Below, in pieces: positions 42,413-51,743 of a stretch of DNA of 64,000 bases (the stretch's first letter is position 1; each line of letters opens with the position of its first letter). A program made the translations under genes and the position numbers. The DNA comes from Leminorella richardii (GTDB lineage Bacteria; Pseudomonadota; Gammaproteobacteria; Enterobacterales; Enterobacteriaceae): contig NZ_LS483470.1 in the NCBI RefSeq assembly GCF_900478135.1, positions 551,501-615,500 of the forward strand. The letters run 5' to 3'. The notes under the pieces are model-generated. The model worked only from the letters and a program-made list of their open reading frames with translations, ran no database searches and was not told where the DNA came from.

Positions 42413-44146
42413 ATGACCATTAAAACTGAGCTTCGCCGCCGCCCTCAAATAGACGGCAGCTTTTTGCCGCCAACGATTTCACCACTGCTGCGCCGCCTTT
42501 ATGCCTCTCGAGGCGTAACAACCGCTGAACAGCTGGAAAAAGGGGCAAAAGGGCTTTTGGGCTACCAAAGCCTTGTCGGCATTGAGCCGGGCGTAGAGCT
42601 ATTGGTTCAGGCGCTGCACGAGCGAAAGCGAATAGTCATTGTTGGCGACTTTGACGCCGATGGGGCAACCAGCACTGCGCTGAGCGTGCTGGCGCTGCGC
42701 AGCATGGGGTTTCCCTCCGTAAAATACCTAGTGCCAAATCGCTTTGAGGACGGTTACGGCCTGAGCCCTGAAGTGGTGGAGCAGGCAGCTGAACTGGGTG
42801 TAGATCTTATCGTGACTGTGGACAACGGCATTTCCTCTCACGCGGGGGTGGACTGTGCTCACGACAAAGGCATTCAGGTGCTGGTTACCGATCACCACCT
42901 GCCAGGGGACTCGCTGCCTGCCGCTGAGGCGATTATTAACCCTAACCTGAACGACTGTGAATTTCCTTCCAAGTCTCTGGCGGGAGTCGGCGTTGCGTTC
43001 TATCTGATGTTGGCGCTGCGCGCCAGACTGAGAAAGGACGACTGGTTTGCGAACCAGAATATTGCTGAACCCAATCTGGCTGAGCTGCTCGATCTGGTTG
43101 CCCTTGGCACCGTCGCTGACGTCGTGGCGCTGGACGCCAACAACCGCATTTTGGTGCATCAGGGGCTAAACCGCATTCGTGCCGGGCAGTGCCGAGCTGG
43201 GATCCGGGCGCTGTTGGAAGTGTCGGAGAGGGACGCTCGAAAGCTGACCGCTAACGATCTGGGGTTCTCGCTGGGGCCGCGCCTTAACGCCGCTGGGCGC
43301 TTGGACAACATGTCTATCGGCGTGGAGCTTCTGCTGTGCGACAGCATGACAGAGGCGAGGGCCATGGCCAGCGATCTCGATGCGCTAAACCAGACTCGCC
43401 GTGAAATAGAGCAGGGGATGCAGGTCGAAGCGCTAAAGCTATGTGATGAGCTGGAACAGGGAGCCGACGCGCTGCCCTATGGGCTAGCGATGTATCACCC
43501 TGAGTGGCATCAGGGTGTGGTAGGGATTTTGGCGTCCCGCATCAAAGAGCGCTTTTATCGCCCGGTGATTGCTTTTGCTCCCGCCGGTAACGGAGTGCTG
43601 AAGGGCTCTGGTCGCTCGATTGCAGGGCTGCACCTGCGCGACGCGCTGGAACGGCTGGATACGCTGTATCCCGGCCTGATGCTGCGCTTTGGCGGCCACG
43701 CGATGGCCGCGGGTCTGTCTATCGAAGAGACCCGTTTCGACGAGTTTCGCCAGCGTTTTGCCGAGCTGATTGGCGATTGGCTAGACCCTTCTGCGCTGGA
43801 AGGCGTAGTCTGGACGGACGGCGAGCTGGAAAGCCCGCTTTTGACGCTACAAACCGCCGAAGAGCTGCGCGATGCAGGGCCTTGGGGGCAGGCTTTCCCT
43901 GAGCCGACGTTTGACGGCTCGTTCAAAATTTTACAGCAGCGGTTGCTGAAAGATCGTCATCTGAAGATCACGGTGGAACCGGTTGGCGGCGGCGCGTTGC
44001 TGGACGGGATCGCCTTTAACGTAGATACGACACAGTGGCCGGATCCCAGCGTAAAAGAGGCGACAATCGCCTATAAGCTCGATGTTAACGAGTTTCGCGG
44101 CAACCGCAGCGTACAGCTGATGATTCAACACCTGTGGGCGAAGTAG
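42413..44146 (+). CDS. recJ: Single-stranded-DNA-specific exonuclease RecJ
   Basis: A 5'-3' single-strand exonuclease acting in RecF recombination and mismatch repair. 577 residues (E. coli 577). DHH-family motifs: IVIVGDFDADGATSTALSVL (motif I), VDLIVTVDNGISSHAG (motif II), VLVTDHHLPG (DHH), DLVALGTVADVV (motif IV), LGPRLNAAGRL and the DHHA1 part with LRFGGHAMAAGLSI. C-terminal OB-fold with QRLLKDRHLKITVEPVGGG. The ATG at 42413 lies 30 nt downstream of a hairpin with a weak SD (CCTGTAGCCC). Confidence 0.97.
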   Translation: MTIKTELRRRPQIDGSFLPPTISPLLRRLYASRGVTTAEQLEKGAKGLLGYQSLVGIEPGVELLVQALHERKRIVIVGDFDADGATSTALSVLALRSMGFPSVKYLVPNRFEDGYGLSPEVVEQAAELGVDLIVTVDNGISSHAGVDCAHDKGIQVLVTDHHLPGDSLPAAEAIINPNLNDCEFPSKSLAGVGVAFYLMLALRARLRKDDWFANQNIAEPNLAELLDLVALGTVADVVALDANNRILVHQGLNRIRAGQCRAGIRALLEVSERDARKLTANDLGFSLGPRLNAAGRLDNMSIGVELLLCDSMTEARAMASDLDALNQTRREIEQGMQVEALKLCDELEQGADALPYGLAMYHPEWHQGVVGILASRIKERFYRPVIAFAPAGNGVLKGSGRSIAGLHLRDALERLDTLYPGLMLRFGGHAMAAGLSIEETRFDEFRQRFAELIGDWLDPSALEGVVWTDGELESPLLTLQTAEELRDAGPWGQAFPEPTFDGSFKILQQRLLKDRHLKITVEPVGGGALLDGIAFNVDTTQWPDPSVKEATIAYKLDVNEFRGNRSVQLMIQHLWAK

Positions 44147-44327
44147 TAAAAGACACAACGAGAGGAATATCGAGAAAAGTCGCAAAAATTAGCGTCAATT
44201 AGCCCAACTCTTCAGAAATTACACCATAAAAATCCAGCCTGCGGCTATATTCCGCAGGCCAGATCCGCTAGAATTACGCGTTTGTAGAAAATCCAGTCCA
44301 CGCAGCGATTAACGGTAGCGACAAATC

Positions 44328-45426
44328 ATGTTTGAAATAAATCCGGTAAAAAACCAGATACAGGACCTGTCTGAACGGACAGCCGTTCTGAGGGGGTATC
44401 TTTGACTACGATGGCAAGAAAGAGCGCCTGGAAGAGGTCAACGCAGAGCTAGAACAGCCTGACGTATGGAACGAGCCCGAGCGGGCTCAGGCGCTGGGTA
44501 AAGAGCGCTCCTCCCTTGAAGCCATTGTAGAAACGATTGAACACATCGAGCAGGGATTGGAAGACGTTTCCGGCCTGCTGGATCTGGCCGTTGAAGAGGA
44601 CGATGAAGACACGTTCAACGAGACGGTACAGGAAGTCGAACAGCTGGAAAACCGCCTTGGGCAGCTAGAGTTCCGCCGCATGTTCTCCGGCGAGTACGAC
44701 AGTGCTGACTGTTACATCGATATTCAGGCCGGCTCAGGCGGCACCGAAGCGCAGGACTGGGCCAGCATGCTGGTGCGGATGTACCTGCGCTGGGCTGAAG
44801 CCAAGGGCTTCAAGACTGAAATGATTGAAGAGTCTGACGGCGATGTGGCTGGAACCAAGTCAGCAACCATCAAAGTGATGGGCGACTACGCCTACGGCTG
44901 GCTGCGTACGGAAACCGGCGTACACCGCCTGGTGCGTAAGAGTCCGTTTGACTCCGGCGGTCGCCGCCACACCTCCTTTAGCTCTGCGTTTGTCTACCCG
45001 GAAGTTGATGACGATATTGATATTGAAATCAATCCGGCAGACCTGCGCATTGATGTTTACCGCGCCTCTGGCGCCGGTGGTCAGCACGTCAACAAAACCG
45101 AATCCGCCGTGCGTATTACTCACATGCCAACCAATATCGTGGTGCAGTGCCAGAACGATCGCTCTCAGCATAAGAACAAAGATCAGGCAATGCGTCAGTT
45201 AAAGGCCAAGCTGTATGAGTTTGAGATGCAGAAAAAGAATGCCGACAAGCAGCAGATGGAAGAGAACAAATCGGATATCGGCTGGGGCAGCCAGATCCGC
45301 TCTTACGTGCTGGACGATTCGCGCATTAAAGATCTGCGCACCGGCGTTGAAACACGCAACACTCAGGCCGTACTTGATGGCGACCTGGACAGGTTTATTG
45401 AAGCCAGCCTCAAGGCCGGGCTATAA
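44328..45426 (+). CDS. prfB: Peptide chain release factor 2 with programmed +1 frameshift
   Basis: RF2 terminates translation at UGA and UAA. It starts MFEINPVKNQIQDLSERTAV at 44328 and meets an in-frame TGA at 44403-44405 in the canonical context AGGGGGTATCTTTGACTAC (internal SD AGGGGG, slippery CTT, then TGA C). A +1 shift there continues into DYDGKKERLEEVNAE and the main body. This is the autoregulatory frameshift of prfB, not an error. The full protein is 365 residues, as in E. coli. The GGQ motif (GAGGQHVNKTESAVRITH) is present; the anticodon-like loop lies in the RKSPFDSGG region. The lysS gene follows after 17 bp, as in E. coli. Confidence 0.97.
44395..44408 (+). promoter_or_regulatory. 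prfB: prfB programmed +1 frameshift site
   Basis: TATCTTTGACTAC with the upstream AGGGGG at 44391-44396: ribosomes stall at UGA (44403-44405) when RF2 is scarce and slip one base on CUU. Codon 26 is the stop, as in E. coli. Confidence 0.95.
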
Positions 45427-45443
45427 GAAAGGGTAACGCTAAC

Positions 45444-46970
45444 ATGTCTGAACAATCTCAAGCGCACGACGTTGCGCAATCCGCTGCGGAGCTAAATAAC
45501 GAACTTCAGGCTCGTCGCGAAAAGCTGGCGCAGCTTCGCGAGCAGGGAAACCCCTTCCCGAACGATTTTCGTCGCGATGCAGTTTCCTGCGATCTGCACG
45601 GGCAGTACGACGAGAAAAGCAACGAAGAGCTGGAAGCGCTAGGGCTGGAAGTGGCTATCGCTGGCCGTATGATGACGCGCCGCATTATGGGCAAAGCCTC
45701 TTTTGCCACACTGCAGGACGTTGGTGGCCAGATCCAGATCTATGTTTCTCGCGACGATCTGCCGGAAGGCGTTTACAACGAACAGTTTAAAAAATGGGAT
45801 TTGGGCGACATCATCAGTGCGCGCGGCAAGCTGTTTAAGACCAAGACTGGCGAACTGTCCGTTCACTGTCACGAAGTGCGTCTGCTGACTAAAGCGCTGC
45901 GCCCGCTGCCGGACAAGTTTCACGGCCTGTCAGATCAGGAAACTCGCTACCGTCAGCGCTATCTGGATCTGATCACCAATGAACACTCTCGTCGCACGTT
46001 TGTGATTCGTTCTAAAATTCTGGCCGCGATCCGCAGCTTTATGGTGCAGCGCGACTTTATGGAAGTAGAAACGCCGATGATGCAGGTGATCCCGGGCGGC
46101 GCGACTGCCCGTCCGTTCATCACCCATCACAACGCGCTGGATATCGACATGTATCTGCGCATCGCACCAGAGCTGTACCTTAAGCGTCTGGTGGTGGGTG
46201 GATTTGAGCGGGTATTTGAAATCAACCGTAACTTCCGCAACGAAGGGGTGTCTCCGCGTCATAACCCTGAGTTCACGATGATTGAACTTTATATGGCCTA
46301 TGCGGACTATAAAGACCTGATTGCGTTGACCGAAGACCTGTTCCGCTCTCTGACGCAGGACGTGCTGGGTACCACGACCGTCGAGTACGGCGACCAGACG
46401 TTTGATTTCGGCAAGCCGTTCGTCAAGATGACGATGAAAGAGGCCATTTGCCACTATCGTCCGGAAACCAACGTTGCCGATCTTGACGATATGGAGAAGG
46501 CGACGGCTATTGCACAGTCTCTGAACATTAAGGTTGAGAAGAGCTGGGGTCTGGGTCGCGTTCAGTGCGAAATCTTTGAAGAGGTCGCCGAGAGCCACCT
46601 GATTCAGCCGACATTTATTACCGAATATCCGGCAGAAGTGTCGCCGCTGGCGCGCCGCAACGATGAAAATCCGTTTATCACCGATCGCTTTGAGTTCTTT
46701 ATCGGCGGTCGTGAAATCGGCAACGGCTTCTCTGAGCTGAACGATGCAGAAGATCAGGCCCAGCGCTTTGCCGATCAGGTTAGCCAGAAGGACGCAGGCG
46801 ATGACGAAGCCATGTTCTACGATGAAGACTACGTCGTTGCTCTGGAGCACGGCCTGCCGCCAACCGCGGGCTTAGGTATTGGTATTGACCGTTTGGTCAT
46901 GCTGCTAACCGACAGCCACACGATCCGTGATGTTATCCTGTTCCCGGCAATGCGTCCGCAGAGATATTAG
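45444..46970 (+). CDS. lysS: Lysyl-tRNA synthetase (class II)
   Basis: Charges tRNA-Lys with lysine. 508 residues. N-terminal OB-fold anticodon-binding domain (VAIAGRMMTRRIMGKASFAT, LQDVGGQIQIYVSRDDL), then class II motifs: motif 1 region FMEVETPMMQVIPGGATARP, motif 2 (FERVFEINRNFRNEGVSPRH, NPEFTMIELYMAYADYKDL), motif 3 (GLGIGIDRLVMLLTDS). The C-terminus DVILFPAMRPQRY is typical. Downstream of prfB by 17 bp (coupled operon as in E. coli). A terminator follows. Confidence 0.97.
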   Translation: MSEQSQAHDVAQSAAELNNELQARREKLAQLREQGNPFPNDFRRDAVSCDLHGQYDEKSNEELEALGLEVAIAGRMMTRRIMGKASFATLQDVGGQIQIYVSRDDLPEGVYNEQFKKWDLGDIISARGKLFKTKTGELSVHCHEVRLLTKALRPLPDKFHGLSDQETRYRQRYLDLITNEHSRRTFVIRSKILAAIRSFMVQRDFMEVETPMMQVIPGGATARPFITHHNALDIDMYLRIAPELYLKRLVVGGFERVFEINRNFRNEGVSPRHNPEFTMIELYMAYADYKDLIALTEDLFRSLTQDVLGTTTVEYGDQTFDFGKPFVKMTMKEAICHYRPETNVADLDDMEKATAIAQSLNIKVEKSWGLGRVQCEIFEEVAESHLIQPTFITEYPAEVSPLARRNDENPFITDRFEFFIGGREIGNGFSELNDAEDQAQRFADQVSQKDAGDDEAMFYDEDYVVALEHGLPPTAGLGIGIDRLVMLLTDSHTIRDVILFPAMRPQRY

Positions 46971-46992
46971 TCGTAGCGGTAGAAAAGTAAAA

Positions 46993-47017
46993 AGAGAGCG
47001 AAAGCTCTCTTTTTTTA
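46993..47017 (+). terminator. Rho-independent terminator after lysS
   Basis: The stem AGAGAGC (46993-46999) / GCTCTCT (47004-47010) with a GAAA tetraloop and a T7 tail at 47011-47017. Confidence 0.92.
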
Positions 47018-47235
47018 TGAAATTTTTGGCTCTGAGCCTGAAAACAGATTGAGAAAAACAGGCTATTGAATATATTTTTAACCGTACGTTTTTATTAGTT
47101 TTATTTTCCACTCACATTTTTACTGAATTATTTATACCTCTTTAATTATCCATTATTTATTATACTAATAAGCGTTTTATTAATGAGAATGTTTATTTTT
47201 CGCGAGTGAGAATAATTCTTTTTCCTTTTGTTTTT
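47018..47235. other. AT-rich intergenic region lysS to dps
   Basis: No gene supported. Very AT-rich, with several A/T runs that could bind H-NS or IHF, both known to act at E. coli dps. The dps control elements start at about 47236. Confidence 0.5.
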
Positions 47236-47272
47236 CAGGAGATAACCTATGCCTATAATAGGTACATACTAT
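47236..47272 (+). promoter_or_regulatory. Candidate OxyR operator upstream of dps
   Basis: The OxyR pattern is four ATAG/CTAT elements with 7-nt spacing. Here CTAT (47247-47250), ATAG (47258-47261) and CTAT (47269-47272) lie in exact register, each separated by 7 nt; the first element (47236-47239, CAGG) is degenerate. It lies just upstream of the -35 region of the dps promoter. Oxidative-stress activation of dps by OxyR is established in E. coli. Confidence 0.6.
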
Positions 47273-47290
47273 CTGAAAATTTTTTTACGG

Positions 47291-47300
47291 GTGCTATACT
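47291..47300 (+). promoter_or_regulatory. dps: Extended -10 of the dps promoter (sigma-S type)
   Basis: GTGCTATACT (47291-47300) contains TGCTATACT, an extended -10 with the C at -13 and CTATACT core preferred by sigma-S. It is very like the -10 of E. coli dps. The putative start is near 47307, about 45 nt before the ATG at 47353. Confidence 0.65.
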
Positions 47301-47352
47301 TTAAACATATTAAGCAGTACGCCAATCTTAAATGACAGAGAGGACATGAATA

Positions 47353-47856
47353 ATGAGCACGGTTAAATCACTAAAAACAAAAGACTCTAAATTGGCATTC
47401 ACTCGCATCGATGTCGCTGACAGCGTAAAAATTTCATCCATTAAAGCGTTGAACCACATGGTTGCCCAACTGGCCGATTTGGCACTGATCACCAAGCAGG
47501 CACACTGGAACATGAAGGGGCCTAACTTTATCAGCGTGCATGAGATGATTGACGGTTTCCGCGACACGCTGCTTGAGCATCAGGATACTTTTGCAGAACG
47601 CGTTGTACAGTTCGGCGGAACGGCGATGGGTACGCTGCAGGCCGTTGCAGTAGCCACCACTCTGAAGGCTTACCCAACGGATATTTACACCGTTGAAGAT
47701 CATCTGAAGGCGCTGGCTGACCGCTATGCCATCGTCGCTAACGAAATGCGTAAAGCCATTACGGAAGCGGAAGATGAAGACGTCGCAGATATGTTTACCG
47801 CCGCTTCCCGCGATCTGGACAAGTTCCTGTGGTTTATGGAAGCGCATCTGGCCTAA
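47353..47856 (+). CDS. dps: DNA protection during starvation protein Dps
   Basis: A 167-residue ferritin-like miniferritin that oxidises iron with H2O2 and compacts DNA in stationary phase. The ferroxidase site is visible: LITKQAHWNMKGPNFISVHE (His), MIDGFRDTLLEHQDTFAERV (Asp, Glu). A Lys-rich N-terminal tail (STVKSLKTKDSKLAFTR) is the DNA-binding part. E. coli Dps has the same length. The promoter has OxyR- and sigma-S-like elements. A strong terminator follows. Confidence 0.96.
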   Translation: MSTVKSLKTKDSKLAFTRIDVADSVKISSIKALNHMVAQLADLALITKQAHWNMKGPNFISVHEMIDGFRDTLLEHQDTFAERVVQFGGTAMGTLQAVAVATTLKAYPTDIYTVEDHLKALADRYAIVANEMRKAITEAEDEDVADMFTAASRDLDKFLWFMEAHLA

Positions 47857-47876
47857 GCCAATTTGATGATTAATAG

Positions 47877-47911
47877 AGCCCCGACAGCGTTCCGCTGTCG
47901 GGGCTTTTCTT
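47877..47911 (+). terminator. Strong terminator after dps
   Basis: The perfect 12-bp stem AGCCCCGACAGC (47877-47888) / GCTGTCGGGGCT (47894-47905) with a 5-nt loop is followed by TTTCTTTTT. Confidence 0.93.
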
Positions 47912-48029
47912 TTTGTCGCAATGATGCACTCGGGGTTTTCTTATCGCCAGAGGCAATAGAAAGGTGCATGATAGGTTTTCACCACATTATTTCACGCCGT
48001 AACACATAATAAGCAGAGGGGCTATCGTC

Positions 48030-48569
48030 ATGCAGCTCGACTTTTATCAGCGCATTAAGCCGCCGCACCTTCATCTGTCTATTCAGGAAGAGCGGGATGC
48101 ACCAGCAATCTTTGCGCTGATTGAAGCTGAACGACCGCGCCTGAGAAAAACGCTGCCGTGGCCGGATTCGGTGCGCTCTGTTGAAGACTCACTAAAAACC
48201 ATTCGCGATAATCGAATACTGTTTGGTCAGGCCAAGTCCGCCGTTTATCTGATCCGCTGGGACGGTGAGATTGCCGGCCTAGTGGCGTTTAATACCCTGA
48301 TAGACCGAGAGGGGACTATCGGCTACTGGATTTCGTCTGCGTTTGAGGGAAAGAGCGTAGCCTATGCCGCTGTTTCCTGCCTGATTGAATGGTATACGGA
48401 GGCGGACGTCTTGGACTCGTTTGTGATTCGCTGTTCGACAGAAAACGAGCGTAGCGCCAGACTGGCCGAAAGGTTAGGCTTTCAGCTAGACACAATTGTG
48501 GAAAAAGCGGAAAAAATCGGCGATCGCTATCTGGATCACCGAGTGTATCGCTTAAGTACCAAGGGCTAA
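48030..48569 (+). CDS. GNAT acetyltransferase, RimL-like
   Basis: A 179-residue N-acetyltransferase of the RimJ/RimL (ribosomal-protein-serine acetyltransferase) branch. Visible: RPRLRKTLPWPDSVRSVEDS near the N-terminus (W.LPWP pattern), FNTLIDREGTIGYWISSAFE (strand 4 and acceptor region), a degenerate acetyl-CoA P-loop FEGKSVAYAAVSCLIEW, and RCSTENERSARLAERLGFQL. The length equals E. coli RimL. It stands alone between dps and the LysR gene; the substrate could be L7/L12 or another small amine or protein. A TAAGCAGAGGGG SD precedes the ATG. Confidence 0.85.
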   Translation: MQLDFYQRIKPPHLHLSIQEERDAPAIFALIEAERPRLRKTLPWPDSVRSVEDSLKTIRDNRILFGQAKSAVYLIRWDGEIAGLVAFNTLIDREGTIGYWISSAFEGKSVAYAAVSCLIEWYTEADVLDSFVIRCSTENERSARLAERLGFQLDTIVEKAEKIGDRYLDHRVYRLSTKG

Positions 48570-48579
48570 TGAATGAACA

Positions 48580-49491
48580 CTAGAGGTCTTTAAGCAGCTT
48601 GGCTTCGACCTTGGCAATCAGATAGTCTTTAAATAAAGAAAGCCTGGCAGGGTAGTGCTCCCGACGCTTGTAAAACAGATTCATATCAAACGTGCTGGCC
48701 ATGTAGTTTTCCAGCATGCTGACGAGTCTCCCTGAAGCGATATCGTCTGAAACCAGCGACAGAGGCATATAGGCAATACCTGCGTGGTTCAGTGCCAGTC
48801 GCTTTAAAATCTCAGAGTTATCGCATTCAAAGAAGTTGGGGATGCTGTAGATATTCATTTTACCGTTAAAGAAAAACTGCCATTTATTGCCGCCCACCAG
48901 GCTTTTTGAATACAGGCAGCGGTGATTAACTAAGTCTTCTGGGGTCTGTGGCAGCGGATGTTTGCTGAGGTAAATCGGAGAGGCGACGGTCACCAGCGGT
49001 TCGCTGACTAGGCGCTTTCGTACGTCGGAAGAGTCGTGGTCTATTTTTCCTTTATAGGTAGCGACCGCTCGAATCGAAAAGTCGACCTCGTCCACCAGAT
49101 TTACCGGGAACGGATTGATAAACAGCTTGACCTTGATCTTAGGGTATTCAATCAGAAACTCGGAAATAATGTCTACTAGATAGTCGGTGGCGAACAGCGG
49201 CGTTGAGGCAATGCGGATAAGCCCCACGTAGTCGTTGCCAGTACTGACGACTTCCTCAATCATCTCTCTGGCTTCACGAGCCAGAGGCTCAAATTTCTCA
49301 TACAGGTGCAGACCGGTTTGCGAAGGCGATACTCGACGGGTCGATCGTTTGAGCAGGCTAACGCCCATCTCTTTTTCAAGCTCAGCGACCCAGCGGCTGG
49401 CGGCAGAAACGGAGATGTTGAATTCTTCGGCTGCTTTGCTTAATGAGCCTGATTTTACTACGGCGCAAAAGAAAATTATCTTATCGAACAC
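48580..49491 (-). CDS. LysR-type transcriptional regulator, probably of the ketone-body operon
   Basis: A 303-residue LysR regulator. The N-terminal winged helix is SGSLSKAAEEFNISVSAASRWVAELEKEMG, followed by a type-2 periplasmic-binding effector domain (RIASTPLFATDYLVDIISEF). The start is GTG at 49491 (VFDKIIFFCAVVKSG), with AAGGA upstream. It is downstream of, and on the same strand as, the thiolase gene, but a strong terminator lies in between, so it has its own promoter in 49492-49633. Target genes are unknown; control of the adjacent 3-hydroxybutyrate genes is an inference from proximity. Confidence 0.88.
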   Translation of the reverse strand: MFDKIIFFCAVVKSGSLSKAAEEFNISVSAASRWVAELEKEMGVSLLKRSTRRVSPSQTGLHLYEKFEPLAREAREMIEEVVSTGNDYVGLIRIASTPLFATDYLVDIISEFLIEYPKIKVKLFINPFPVNLVDEVDFSIRAVATYKGKIDHDSSDVRKRLVSEPLVTVASPIYLSKHPLPQTPEDLVNHRCLYSKSLVGGNKWQFFFNGKMNIYSIPNFFECDNSEILKRLALNHAGIAYMPLSLVSDDIASGRLVSMLENYMASTFDMNLFYKRREHYPARLSLFKDYLIAKVEAKLLKDL

Positions 49492-49633
49492 GGAGGCTGT
49501 TCCTTTTTATTGTTATGTGAATATTGCGTCGTTGTCGCATTGAAGACGCAAATTTTACAGTCGATTTACCTCTTGCGCGTTTTTGTGCGTCACAAAATGG
49601 AATAATATTCGGTTGACTTGCGATGTGGCATCG

Positions 49634-49663
49634 CAAAAAAACGGTCGCACAGGGCGACCGTTT
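49634..49663 (-). terminator. Terminator of the permease/CoA-transferase/SDR/thiolase operon
   Basis: On the minus strand the stem AAACGGTCGC / GCGACCGTTT (49639-49648 and 49654-49663) is followed by a T7 run (49634-49640), 28 nt after the thiolase stop. Confidence 0.88.
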
Positions 49664-49690
49664 GTGAGGGTGTATAGCGGCAAACTGCGA

Positions 49691-50902
49691 TCAGACGTTT
49701 TTAAGAACGATGGCAACGCCCATACCGCCACCGATACACAGTGAAGCCAGACCGAACTGATTGCCTCGGCGCTTCATTTCGTGGATCAGGCTAACGACAA
49801 TACGGCCGCCGCTGGCACCCAGCGGGTGACCTAAAGCGATAGCGCCGCCGTTGACGTTGGTGTGTTCCATAATTTCTTCAATAGTGCAGTCGTGCTCGGC
49901 GGCCAGCTCGCGCAGTACACCAAGTGACTGTGCAGCAAAGGCTTCATTCAGCTCGATAAGCTCCATGTCCTGCAGGCGCTTTCCGGCTTTTTTCAGCGCT
50001 TTTGAAATCGCTGGAACCGGACCCAGACCCATAACTTTCGGATCGACACCGGCCTGAGCGTAGCCAACGATCTCAGCGATAGGCTTCAGGCCGTGTTTCA
50101 CAACGGCTTCTTCACTGGCAACGATGACTGCACAGGCGCTGTCGTTCAGGCCAGAGGCGTTGGCAGCAGTAACGGTACCGCCCTCTTTTTTGAACGCTGT
50201 TTTCAGTCTTTCAATATCTTCTAGCGTGGTAAAAGGCTTGATGTACTCGTCGGTTTCGAAAATCACTGAGCCTTTACGGGTCTCAATAACCACCGGAACG
50301 ATTTCATCCTGAAAGCGCCCCTGTTCTTGAGCTGCGGCTGCTTTTTGCTGGCTGGCCAGCGCAAAGGCATCCTGCTCTTGGCGACTAATGGAGTGTTTCT
50401 CAGCAATGTTTTCCGCCGTGACGCCCATGTGGATACGGTGGACGGCATCGGTCAGGCCGTCAAGTATCATGGAGTCTTCCAGCGAGATGCCGCCCATTTT
50501 AACGCCCTGGCGGACTTTGCTCGGCATCAGGAACGGTGCCGCGGACATGTTTTCCATCCCTGCGGCCATTACCATCTCAGCGTCGCCCGCTTTAATGTGC
50601 GAAGCGGCGTCCATAATGGTTTTCATGCCGCTGCCGCACAGCATGTTCAGCGTATAGGCAGGAACTTCATCAGGGATCCCTGCTTTGAGTGCGGCGTGGC
50701 GCCCGGGGCTCTGCCCTTGACCGGCGGTCAGAACGTTGCCGACGATGGCTTCATCCAGCCAGGCCGGATCGATGGTGGCTTTTTCCATCGTTTTGCGCAT
50801 CACCTGACTGGCAATGTCATAAGCGGGCAGAGAGGAAAGGGAACCACAGAAGCTGCCGATCGCCGCCCGCTTGGCGGCGACGATGTATACTTTTCTTGTC
50901 AT
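49691..50902 (-). CDS. Acetyl-CoA C-acetyltransferase (thiolase)
   Basis: A 403-residue thiolase that cleaves acetoacetyl-CoA to two acetyl-CoA. Catalytic Cys in TLNMLCGSGMKTIM, His in NVNGGAIALGHPLGASGGRI and the second Cys in LCIGGGMGVAIVL. N-terminal VYIVAAKRAAIGSFCGSLSS is typical of AtoB/PhaA. It is the last enzyme gene of a minus-strand operon with an SDR, a CoA-transferase and a GntP permease, which together fit degradation of 3-hydroxybutyrate or acetoacetate. Gap to the SDR is 33 bp. The ATG at 50902 has GAGGTGATTT upstream. Confidence 0.93.
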   Translation of the reverse strand: MTRKVYIVAAKRAAIGSFCGSLSSLPAYDIASQVMRKTMEKATIDPAWLDEAIVGNVLTAGQGQSPGRHAALKAGIPDEVPAYTLNMLCGSGMKTIMDAASHIKAGDAEMVMAAGMENMSAAPFLMPSKVRQGVKMGGISLEDSMILDGLTDAVHRIHMGVTAENIAEKHSISRQEQDAFALASQQKAAAAQEQGRFQDEIVPVVIETRKGSVIFETDEYIKPFTTLEDIERLKTAFKKEGGTVTAANASGLNDSACAVIVASEEAVVKHGLKPIAEIVGYAQAGVDPKVMGLGPVPAISKALKKAGKRLQDMELIELNEAFAAQSLGVLRELAAEHDCTIEEIMEHTNVNGGAIALGHPLGASGGRIVVSLIHEMKRRGNQFGLASLCIGGGMGVAIVLKNV

Positions 50903-50935
50903 AAATCACCTCAATGTGCGAACTGCATATGTGAA

Positions 50936-51667
50936 TTACAGCGTCAGCCCGCCGTCGATTTTCAGAACCTGACCAGTGATGAACTTGGCCTTTTCTGACG
51001 CCAGGAACAGCACGCCTTCGGCGATGTCTTCCGCCGTTGCCATACGGCCCAGAGGCGTTTTCGCATTGATGGCTTCCAGCACTTTTTCCGGCAGGTCTTT
51101 GGTCATTGGGGTTTCGGTGAAGCCCGGTGCAACGCAGTTAGCGCGGATTTGCGCACCCTTACGGGCAAATTCTTTAGACCAGCCCTTGGTCATGGCGATA
51201 ACGCCGCCCTTGGTGGCTGCATAGTTGCTTTGACCAACGTTGCCGTCGGTGCCGACAACAGAGGACATAGTGATGATGGAGCCTTTGCCGTTTTCCGTCA
51301 TCAGGGCAACAATCGCCTGAGTCATGTTGAACACGCCCTTGAGGTTTACGTTGATAACCGCATCCCAGTCTTCTTCGGTCATTTTGCCGATCATGTTGTC
51401 GCGGGTGATGCCGGCGTTGTTGACCAGTACGTCGATTTGACCGAATTCGGCTTTGACCTGCTCAACGAACGCCGCGATGCCGGGGCGATCGCAGACGTTC
51501 AACTTGGCTGGACGAACGTTGGAGAAGCGGCCTTCCAGACCTTGTAAATCCTGTTCGTTCATGTCGACGGCGAAAATCATGCGCGCGCCGGCTTCAGAGA
51601 ACTTTTTGACGATTTCCAGACCAATGCCGCGGCCTGCGCCGGTAACAACACAGATTTTGTTTAACAT
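50936..51667 (-). CDS. Short-chain dehydrogenase (3-hydroxybutyrate dehydrogenase or FabG/PhaB-like reductase)
   Basis: A 243-residue classical SDR. NAD(P) motif VTGAGRGIGLEIVKKF; the catalytic residues lie in NNAGITRDNMIGK (Asn), MSSVVGTDGNVGQSNYAATKG (Ser, Tyr, Lys), and the C-terminal FITGQVLKIDGGLTL. The sequence looks nearest to FabG/PhaB-type reductases. In this operon it most simply oxidises (R)-3-hydroxybutyrate or its CoA ester to acetoacetate or acetoacetyl-CoA. An Asp (AVDMNEQD) at the end of strand 2 favours NAD over NADP, which fits a catabolic direction. The substrate remains uncertain. Confidence 0.88.
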   Translation of the reverse strand: MLNKICVVTGAGRGIGLEIVKKFSEAGARMIFAVDMNEQDLQGLEGRFSNVRPAKLNVCDRPGIAAFVEQVKAEFGQIDVLVNNAGITRDNMIGKMTEEDWDAVINVNLKGVFNMTQAIVALMTENGKGSIITMSSVVGTDGNVGQSNYAATKGGVIAMTKGWSKEFARKGAQIRANCVAPGFTETPMTKDLPEKVLEAINAKTPLGRMATAEDIAEGVLFLASEKAKFITGQVLKIDGGLTL

Positions 51668-51743
51668 CGCTTTTCTCCTGTCAAAAATAAAAAGTAAGTC
51701 GGTTACTGCCGCTTTCGCGATAGGGCAAAAGCGGCGGGTTGGG

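Noticed and set aside
44328..45426. In-frame TGA in prfB
   Set aside because: It is the normal programmed +1 frameshift of RF2 with the canonical AGGGGG and CTTTGAC context, not a mutation or error.
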